From NCBI RefSeq assembly GCF_040546595.1, contig NZ_JBEPOB010000001.1, forward strand, positions 1,923,001 to 1,987,000: a DNA stretch of 64,000 nt, read 5' to 3'. Both the position numbers and the translations under genes were made by a program. Shown here piece by piece: positions 58,167 through 64,000 of this stretch (position 1 is the stretch's first letter; each line of letters begins with the position of its first letter). This DNA comes from Bosea sp. OAE506 (GTDB taxonomy: Bacteria > Pseudomonadota > Alphaproteobacteria > Rhizobiales > Beijerinckiaceae). The notes beneath the pieces are model-generated. The model was not told the DNA's origin and searched no databases. It saw only the letters and a list, made by a program, of their open reading frames with translations.

Positions 58167-58904
58167 TCAGACGCCCAGATGCGCCGGCAGGTCGGTCAGG
58201 CGCGCGATGGTGACGTCGGCCTCGAAGCCAAGCCGTTCGGGGCGCATTCGCAACGCCTTGAACATCAGCGTCGGGTCGATCGTTGTGGCGGCCGCGAGAT
58301 CGCCGCGCAGCGCCTCATCGGGCAGGCGGGCGATCCGCGCGACGCGAAAGCCATGCGCCTTCGCGCCGGCGATGTCGAAGCCGTTGGAGGAGACGAACAG
58401 GATCTGCTCGCGCGACAGGCCAAGCCTGGCCTCGACATGAGCGTAGCCGCGGGGATCGGGCTTGTAGGCGCCGATCTCGTCGACGCTGATCACGGTCTCC
58501 AGCAGCGCGCCGATCCCTGACTGCGCCACGAGACGGGCCAGCATGGCGGGGCTGCCGTTCGAGAAGATCGCCAGCCGCAGCGGAGACAGCGCCTCAAGCG
58601 CCTCGCGCGCCTCCGGATAGAGCGCCAGCGCATCATAGGCCGCGGATAGCTCGGCGAGGCGTTCGGGCGTCGCGGAGAGGCCGAGCGTCTCGACGGTGTA
58701 AGCCAGCGAATCCTGTGTCACCGTCCAGAAATCGGCGTACTGACCCATCAGGCTGCGCAGCCAGGTGTATTCGAGCTGCTTCAGCCGCCAGAGCTGGGTG
58801 ATGACCGTGCCATGGCCAGGGAAGGCGGCCTCGGTCGCAGCCGCGACCGACTGGACGTCGAAGAGCGTGCCATAGGCGTCGAAGACGACAGCCTCGATCA
58901 TCAT
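58167..58904 (-). CDS. Haloacid dehalogenase, type II
   Basis: HAD-superfamily enzyme of 245 residues. The nucleophile D9 in VVFDAYGTLFD, LAIFSNGSPAML, the VDEIGAYKPDPRGY lysine and FVSSNGFDIAGAKAHGF motif match (S)-2-haloacid dehalogenases rather than general phosphatases. Acts on 2-halo acids, or is a relative with another substrate. Two adjacent starts (58904 and 58901). Followed by GST on the same strand. Confidence 0.85.
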   Translation of the reverse strand: MMIEAVVFDAYGTLFDVQSVAAATEAAFPGHGTVITQLWRLKQLEYTWLRSLMGQYADFWTVTQDSLAYTVETLGLSATPERLAELSAAYDALALYPEAREALEALSPLRLAIFSNGSPAMLARLVAQSGIGALLETVISVDEIGAYKPDPRGYAHVEARLGLSREQILFVSSNGFDIAGAKAHGFRVARIARLPDEALRGDLAAATTIDPTLMFKALRMRPERLGFEADVTIARLTDLPAHLGV

Positions 58905-59007
58905 GCCCGTTCCTCCCGCTCACATCCCCGCATCTTCTTAGCACTCGCAATGGCGCTGCGGCGCATGGTATCCGCACAGCGGTCTTCACAGTTTCTCACA
59001 GGTCGTC

Positions 59008-60534
59008 ATGTCTGCCGCCTCTGCCAAGCGCCCCGTCATGCTGATGATCCTCGATGGCTGGGGCTGGCGCGAGGAGGCCGAGAACAACGCGGTGCGCCTG
59101 GCGCATACGCCGCATTTCGACCGGCTCTGGGCAGCCTCGCCCCATGCCTTCCTGAAGACCTCGGGGCTCGATGTCGGCCTGCCGCCCGGGCAGATGGGCA
59201 ATTCCGAGGTCGGCCACCTCAATCTCGGGGCCGGCCGCGTCGTGATGCAGGATCTGCCGCGGATCAATCAGGCGATCGAGGATGGCTCGCTCGGGCAGGC
59301 CCTGGCGGCCAGCGGGCTGGTCGACGCGCTGAAGTCCAGCGGCGGCGCCTGCCATCTCCTCGGGCTCGTCTCGCCCGGCGGCGTCCATGCCCATCAGGAC
59401 CATGCGGTGGCGCTGGCGCATCTGCTCGTCGAGCAGGGCATCCCGGTGCGGGTTCACATCTTCACCGATGGGCGCGATACGCCGCCGCGTTCGGCCGCCG
59501 GTTATGTCCGCGACTTCGTGGCCGCGCTGCCGCCGCAGGCGGTGATCGCGAGCCTGACAGGGCGCTACTACGCCATGGATCGCGACAACCGCTGGGAGCG
59601 CGTCGAGACCGCATGGCGGGCGATGGTGCTCGGCGAGGGCCCGGAGTTCGCCGACACCGCCGCCGCGATCGAGGCCGCCTATGCGCGGGGCGTCAACGAC
59701 GAGTTCCTCCCGGCCTGCGTGATCGGCAGCTATGCCGGCATGGAGGACGGCGACGGGTTGCTGAGCTTCAACTTCCGCTCGGACCGGATCCGCGAAATCC
59801 TCGACGCCGTGCTGTTCCCGCAGTTTGCGGGCTTTGCCCGGCCGCGGCGGCCGGTGCTGGCGAAGGCCGTCAGCATGACCTCCTACAGCGCCGAGCTCGA
59901 TGGGGTCATGCCGGCGCTATTCGCGCCGCAGACGCTGGCCAATGGCCTCGGCGAGACGGTGGCGAAGGCGGGGCTCGCACAGCTCCACATGGCGGAGACG
60001 GAGAAGTACCCGCACGTCACCTATTTCTTCAACGGCGGCGAGGAGACGCCCTATCCGCGCGAGGACCGCGTCATGGTGCCCTCGCCCAAGGTCGCGACCT
60101 ATGACCTGCAGCCGGAGATGTCGGCGCCGGAGCTGACGGAGCGCGCGGTCGAGGCGATCGCGTCCGGCCGTTACGACCTCGTCGTGCTCAACTTCGCCAA
60201 TCCCGACATGGTCGGCCATACCGGCGTGCTCAGCGCCGCGATCAAGGCGGTCGAGACCGTGGATACCGGGCTGGGCCGCATCGCCGAGGCTGTCGCCAAG
60301 GCGGGAGGGGCACTTCTGGTCACCGCCGACCACGGCAATTGCGAGCTGATGGTCGATCCCGTGACGGGCGCGCCGCATACGGCGCATACGACCTTCCCCG
60401 TCCCGGTGATGGTGATTGGCAGCGGCGCCGCGGCGCTCGCGGATGGCCGCCTTGCCGATATCGCGCCGACGCTGCTGGCGCTGCTCGGCGTGCCGCAGCC
60501 GGCCGAGATGACCGGCGGCTCGCTGCTGCGCTGA
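59008..60534 (+). CDS. gpmI: 2,3-bisphosphoglycerate-independent phosphoglycerate mutase
   Basis: Manganese-dependent mutase of 508 residues interconverting 3- and 2-phosphoglycerate. Metal sites include D16 in MILDGWGWREEAENNAV, S66 in MGNSEVGHLNLGAG, GRYYAMDRDNRWERV and the C-terminal TADHGNCELM. Complete. It is a central-carbon gene outside the tkt-gap-pgk-fba run. Divergent from the dehalogenase. Confidence 0.93.
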   Translation: MSAASAKRPVMLMILDGWGWREEAENNAVRLAHTPHFDRLWAASPHAFLKTSGLDVGLPPGQMGNSEVGHLNLGAGRVVMQDLPRINQAIEDGSLGQALAASGLVDALKSSGGACHLLGLVSPGGVHAHQDHAVALAHLLVEQGIPVRVHIFTDGRDTPPRSAAGYVRDFVAALPPQAVIASLTGRYYAMDRDNRWERVETAWRAMVLGEGPEFADTAAAIEAAYARGVNDEFLPACVIGSYAGMEDGDGLLSFNFRSDRIREILDAVLFPQFAGFARPRRPVLAKAVSMTSYSAELDGVMPALFAPQTLANGLGETVAKAGLAQLHMAETEKYPHVTYFFNGGEETPYPREDRVMVPSPKVATYDLQPEMSAPELTERAVEAIASGRYDLVVLNFANPDMVGHTGVLSAAIKAVETVDTGLGRIAEAVAKAGGALLVTADHGNCELMVDPVTGAPHTAHTTFPVPVMVIGSGAAALADGRLADIAPTLLALLGVPQPAEMTGGSLLR

Positions 60535-60562
60535 ACACCGCGCGCGACGCTCCTGAAACGCG

Positions 60563-60590
60563 AACGGCGCGGACCAGGGTCCGCGCCGTT
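60563..60590. terminator. Hairpin between gpmI and outer-membrane protein genes
   Basis: Twelve-bp stem AACGGCGCGGAC / GTCCGCGCCGTT with a CAGG loop. No T-run follows, so its effect is uncertain, but it sits exactly between two convergent genes. Confidence 0.6.
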
Positions 60591-60612
60591 GCGATCGGGA
60601 AGGGGGCTGCCC

Positions 60613-61512
60613 TCAGTATTTGCGGACGGTCGGCGCCGGCGCGTAGGCGATCGGCTTCTCGACCGGGCCGCAGCAGCTCGGGTCGCTGAAGTTCCAGCGC
60701 ATGCCGATGCGGACGTCGTGGCTGTCGATGCCCTTGAAGCGCACCGAGGAGCTCGGATTGGCGAGCAGGCCGTTGGCGCCGCGCAGGCCGACCGTCGGGC
60801 CGTCACCCATGTTCAGGTAGCGATAGCCGATGTCGAGCTTCAGGTTCGAGGTGACGTCGTAGGAGACGCCGGCCATCAGCGCCCAGGCGAGGTTGGTCTT
60901 GCTGGCCGAGTCGCCATAGGCATAGGAGGCGTTGGCGAAGGCAGCGCCCACGGCCTGGTTGACGCCGTTGTCGGTCAGGCCGCTGACGGTGTGGTTGGCC
61001 ATACCAATGCCGACGCCGAGATAAGGCGTCAGGCAGTTCCAGGTGCCGAGATCGATATAGGCGTTGGCGAGCGCCACGAAGGTCGCGACATCGGCCCGGT
61101 AGACATTGGTCTGGTTGGTCGGGATGCCGAAATTGTACGAGAGCTGGTCGCGGCCGTTGAACGAGCCGCCGCGGTATTCGCCGGTCAGGTCGAACCGCAG
61201 ATAGCTGTTGAACTGATAGCCGATGCCGACGCCGGCGAAGGCGGCGAACCCGCGATCCTGCTTGACGGTCGAGAAGGAGGTCACGCCGGCCGTGGCGAGC
61301 ACGGGGCCGTTGTTCAGCTTCACATCGAGCTCGTCGAAGGACTGCGAGCCGACACCGATGTCGCCGCGCAGGTAGAAGCCGCTGCTGATCGTGCCCTTGA
61401 GGCCGAGCGGCTCGGGAGGCGGCGGAGCGGGATAGGCGAGATCGGCGGCGGCGGCGGCGGACGCCCCGAGCGCCAAGGCGCTTGTCAGCGCAATAGTTTT
61501 CAGGCTGCCCAT
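60613..61512 (-). CDS. Outer-membrane beta-barrel protein
   Basis: Exported protein of 299 residues with signal peptide MGSLKTIALTSALALGASAA and mature start ADLAYPAPPP. Repeated strands (SGFYLRGDIGVGSQSF, AFAGVGIGYQFNSYLRFDLTGEY, LDIGYRYLNMGD) form a barrel. The C-terminus adds a Cys-Cys and Pro/Ala-rich tail (DPSCCGPVEKPIAYAPA). A full CtrA box lies about 80 bases upstream, so expression may follow the cell cycle. Confidence 0.85.
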   Translation of the reverse strand: MGSLKTIALTSALALGASAAAAADLAYPAPPPPEPLGLKGTISSGFYLRGDIGVGSQSFDELDVKLNNGPVLATAGVTSFSTVKQDRGFAAFAGVGIGYQFNSYLRFDLTGEYRGGSFNGRDQLSYNFGIPTNQTNVYRADVATFVALANAYIDLGTWNCLTPYLGVGIGMANHTVSGLTDNGVNQAVGAAFANASYAYGDSASKTNLAWALMAGVSYDVTSNLKLDIGYRYLNMGDGPTVGLRGANGLLANPSSSVRFKGIDSHDVRIGMRWNFSDPSCCGPVEKPIAYAPAPTVRKY

Positions 61513-61592
61513 GGCAGTGTCCCTCGCGTTTGCGCGGCACCCGTTACGCAGGCCGCGCGTGTTACCGACGAGGGAACGATGCCGGCAATTCC

Positions 61593-61608
61593 TTAAATGA
61601 GACTTAAC
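61593..61608 (-). promoter_or_regulatory. CtrA-type box (TTAA-N7-TTAAC) ahead of outer-membrane protein
   Basis: TTAA at 61593-61596, spacer ATGAGAC, TTAAC at 61604-61608: full consensus with correct spacing, about 81 bases upstream of the start at 61512. A further TTAA lies at 61617-61620. Confidence 0.6.
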
Positions 61609-61756
61609 CTTAGGAATTAACCTGAAAAAAGTCTGAAGCCGGCCCGAATACTTGCCGGGAGGTTAATTGGCGCAGAGGGGCTGTCGGTCCGAGCGCCGCC
61701 ATGCCGGCTCGAAGCGACGCTTCGTCCAGCGACCGAGCAGGCAGCGGTTAGCCGCT

Positions 61757-61800
61757 GGATGATCCCGGCGGCGCGGCTGTGCCGCTCGGCCGGGATGACG
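61757..61800. repeat. Short palindromic intergenic repeat
   Basis: TGATCCCGGCGGCGCGG opposed to CCGCTCGGCCGGGATGA, an imperfect hairpin ending in GGGATGAC like the other elements. In the 319-base gap between the outer-membrane protein gene and glmM, which otherwise holds only the CtrA box. Confidence 0.55.
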
Positions 61801-61831
61801 GGGAGGGCAGAGCCCGGCGGGCTGACGCTAG

Positions 61832-63175
61832 CTACGCCGCCGCCTTGGTCACGGCCTCGACGATGTCGTCGACGGCGCGCATCACGAGGTCGCGGTCGTC
61901 ACCTTCCGCCATCACGCGGATCACCGGCTCGGTGCCCGAGGGGCGGATGACCAGGCGTCCGCTTTCGCCAAGCATCTGGCGGGCGGCCTCGATGGCGCTG
62001 ACGACGGGCTTCTCCTTGAGAGGCTGGCCCTGCTTGTAGCGGACATTCTTGAGGATCTGCGGCAGCGGCTCGAAAGCGTGGCAGACCTCTGAGACCGGCT
62101 TGTCCTGCCGCTTGACGGCGGCCAGCAGTTGCAGCGCCGCGACCAGACCGTCGCCTGTCGTTCCGAAATCCGAGAGGATGATGTGGCCGGACTGTTCGCC
62201 GCCGAGATTGAAGCCCTGGCTGCGCATGTGCTCGAGCACATAGCGGTCGCCCACCGCGGTGCGGGCGAGGCTGAGGCCCAGTCCCGCCAGATAGCGCTCC
62301 AGGCCGAGATTGGACATGACGGTGGCGACCACGCCAGGCTGCGTCAGGCGGCCATCCTCCTGCCAGGTGCGGGCAATGACGGCCATGAGCTGGTCGCCAT
62401 CGACGACCTGCCCGAGTTCGTCGACGATCAGCACACGGTCGGCGTCACCGTCGAGCGCGATGCCGATATCGGCGCGCAATTCGCGCACCTTGGCGATCAG
62501 CGCGTCAGGCGCCGTCGAGCCGACATCCTTGTTGATGTTGAAGCCATCGGGTTCGATGCCGATGGCGATGACCTCGGCACCGAGTTCCCACAGAGCCTCG
62601 GGCGCGACCTTGTAGCCGGCCCCATTGGCGCAATCGATGACGATGCGCATCCCCTCGAGGCTCATATTGCGCGGCAGGGTGCGCTTGGCGAACTCGATAT
62701 AGCGGGCATGGGCGCTCTCGATGCGCTTGGCGCGGCCCAGCGCCGGCGCGTTCGACAGGCGCGGGGCGAGATCGGAATCGATCAGCTTGGAGATCTCGGC
62801 CTCGACCTCGTCGCTGAGCTTGTAGCCGTCGGGGCCGAACAGCTTGATGCCGTTGTCCTCATAGGGGTTGTGCGAGGCGGAGATCATCACGCCGAGATCG
62901 GCGCGCATCGAGCGCGTCAGCATCGCGACCGCCGGCGTCGGCATCGGGCCGAGCAGCATCACGTCCATGCCGACCGAGGTGAAGCCGGCGACCATGGCGT
63001 ATTCGATCATGTAGCCGGAGAGGCGCGTGTCCTTGCCGATCACGACGCGGTGGCGATGGGAGCCGCGCTGGAAGGCGAGACCCGTCGCCTGGCCGACCTT
63101 GAGAGCGAGGTCCGGCGTGATCACGCCATTGGCGCGCCCGCGAATGCCGTCGGTCCCGAAGTATTTGCGTGTCAT
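61832..63175 (-). CDS. glmM: Phosphoglucosamine mutase
   Basis: Enzyme of 447 residues converting glucosamine 6-phosphate to glucosamine 1-phosphate for peptidoglycan precursors. [22 protein letters not shown] start, phosphoserine S101 in [12 protein letters not shown], the metal loop DGDADR near 243 and the C-terminal [15 protein letters not shown] are complete. The start at 63175 is chosen over an in-frame start five residues upstream. Confidence 0.94.
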   Translation of the reverse strand: MTRKYFGTDGIRGRANGVITPDLALKVGQATGLAFQRGSHRHRVVIGKDTRLSGYMIEYAMVAGFTSVGMDVMLLGPMPTPAVAMLTRSMRADLGVMISASHNPYEDNGIKLFGPDGYKLSDEVEAEISKLIDSDLAPRLSNAPALGRAKRIESAHARYIEFAKRTLPRNMSLEGMRIVIDCANGAGYKVAPEALWELGAEVIAIGIEPDGFNINKDVGSTAPDALIAKVRELRADIGIALDGDADRVLIVDELGQVVDGDQLMAVIARTWQEDGRLTQPGVVATVMSNLGLERYLAGLGLSLARTAVGDRYVLEHMRSQGFNLGGEQSGHIILSDFGTTGDGLVAALQLLAAVKRQDKPVSEVCHAFEPLPQILKNVRYKQGQPLKEKPVVSAIEAARQMLGESGRLVIRPSGTEPVIRVMAEGDDRDLVMRAVDDIVEAVTKAAA

Positions 63176-63307
63176 GTCGTGTCCGTCCAACCGGGCGAGG
63201 AGCCCGCTCGGCTGCGTTCTATAGCGGGAATTGGTTTCCGCCTTCTCACGTTTTGTGACGGATCGTAGATGGGCGGCACCGACTTGAGTGCCTTACCCCA
63301 AACGCGC

Positions 63308-63402
63308 CGTCCTCCCGGGCGGAGCGGAGCGCAGACCCGGGACCCATTCCGGAACGGCTCAGGCATGGATCCCGGGTCTACCTACGGTCGCCCGGGATGA
63401 CC
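63308..63402. repeat. Intergenic palindromic repeat (CCCGGG family)
   Basis: Paired inverted segments: CGTCCTCCCGGGC to the left and GCCCGGGATGAC to the right, with an inner pair AGACCCGGGACCCAT against ATGGATCCCGGGTCT. The two nested hairpins of about 95 bases are the best preserved copy of this family here. Confidence 0.7.
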
Positions 63403-63423
63403 GCGCGAATGAAATCCCTCACC

Positions 63424-64000
63424 TCACCCGAAGGCGAGCTGGACCTTCATCGCCTTCGACTTGTCGGCGGCGAGGTCGAAGGCCTCGATCGCGCGCTCGA
63501 CCGGGATCGTCGCGGTCAGGAGCGGCGAGAGGTCGATCGTCTTCGAGCCGATCATCGCCACCGCCCAGTCGAACTCCTCATGGAAGCGGAAGGAGCCGCG
63601 CAGGTCGAATTCCTTGGCGACGACGACGTTCATCGGCAGAGTGAAATTGCCGCCGACGCCGATCTGCACGATCACACCGCCGGAGCGCACCACGTCGAAG
63701 GCGCCGGTCAGCGCATGCTGGTTGCCCGAGGCCTCGAACATGACGTCGAAGGCGCCCTTCTCGGCGCCGTATTCGGCCTTGAGCCGCTCCGGCTCGGCCA
63801 TGACGTTGATGGCGCGGCTGGCGCCCATCTTCAGTGCTGTCGGCAGGGGCCCGTCGACCACGTCGGTGGCGACGATCTCGGCCGCGCCGGCGGCCTTGGC
63901 GGCGATGATGGTGAGGATCCCGATCGGCCCCGAGCCGGTGACGAGGACGCGCTTGCCGAGCAGCGGGCCGGCCCGCTTGACGGCGTGGAGGCAGACCGCG
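63424..64000 (-). CDS. Zinc-type alcohol dehydrogenase (L-idonate 5-dehydrogenase-like), partial
   Basis: C-terminal part of a medium-chain dehydrogenase, 191 residues visible; the zinc-binding N-terminal half lies outside the window. The coenzyme motif GSGPIGILTIIAAKAAG is at the window edge, followed by IVATDVVDGPLPTALKMGAS and FEASGNQHALTGAFDVVRSGG. Closest in pattern to L-idonate 5-dehydrogenase and sorbitol/threonine dehydrogenase relatives. Substrate not fixed. Confidence 0.75.
   Translation of the reverse strand, partial: AVCLHAVKRAGPLLGKRVLVTGSGPIGILTIIAAKAAGAAEIVATDVVDGPLPTALKMGASRAINVMAEPERLKAEYGAEKGAFDVMFEASGNQHALTGAFDVVRSGGVIVQIGVGGNFTLPMNVVVAKEFDLRGSFRFHEEFDWAVAMIGSKTIDLSPLLTATIPVERAIEAFDLAADKSKAMKVQLAFG

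Overview
The window reads as a chromosomal, mostly core segment of a GC-rich alphaproteobacterium of the order Hyphomicrobiales (Rhizobiales), and the gene set and style of intergenic repeats fit a Bosea-like organism best. This rests on gene content only: an aa3-type cytochrome oxidase subunit IV, two-part PntA, TrcR (DUF1013) and RcdA (DUF1465) cell-cycle proteins, the zapA/6S RNA/5-FCL neighbourhood, CtrA-type TTAA-N7-TTAA boxes, and the ruvCAB-ybgC-tol-pal-tilS-ftsH axis. No rRNA, tRNA, CRISPR array, prophage or insertion sequence was seen.

Layout. 1-2.7 kb: pntAB/pntAA with an oxidase subunit, then two small divergent DUF465 proteins. 2.8-9.95 kb: periplasmic glucan protein OpgD, an acyl-CoA synthetase, a TauE/SafE permease, a PrpE-type propionyl-CoA synthetase and a metallo-beta-lactamase-fold hydrolase. 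10-12.4 kb: cell-cycle section with trcR, a DUF1192 protein, a candidate small RNA under a CtrA box with two GANTC sites, rcdA and rpmE. 12.5-24 kb: ABC exporter, DUF1036 protein, a minus-strand operon (MotA/ExbB-like channel, OmpA/MotB-like partner, cytochrome c, DUF1989), inositol monophosphatase, an overlapping benE-thiE-sel1 operon, and PhoX. 24.1-30.6 kb: central carbon genes transcribed tkt-gap-(membrane coiled-coil)-pgk-(small protein)-fba. 30.9-35.97 kb: DUF4164, zapA, 6S RNA, 5-FCL, YmdB-like phosphoesterase, a soluble globin-type chemoreceptor and YebC. 36-52.8 kb: second TauE/SafE permease, ruvCAB, a ParDE module, ybgC, a TetR gene, DUF2852, then tolQRAB, an inserted rhodanese/ftrA pair, pal, cpoB, tilS and ftsH. 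52.8-64 kb: fhs, an HWE histidine kinase, two outer-membrane beta-barrels, GST, haloacid dehalogenase, gpmI, glmM and a partial alcohol dehydrogenase.

Two genes, the OmpA/MotB-like gene and transketolase, are each broken by one extra base in a three-base G/C run. Because transketolase is a central enzyme and both lesions look alike, assembly or sequencing error is more likely than real pseudogenes. The most interesting non-coding signal is the CtrA-box/GANTC promoter followed by a compact hairpin-rich unit with its own terminator, directly upstream of rcdA. Several short palindromic repeats of one family are scattered in the gaps between genes.
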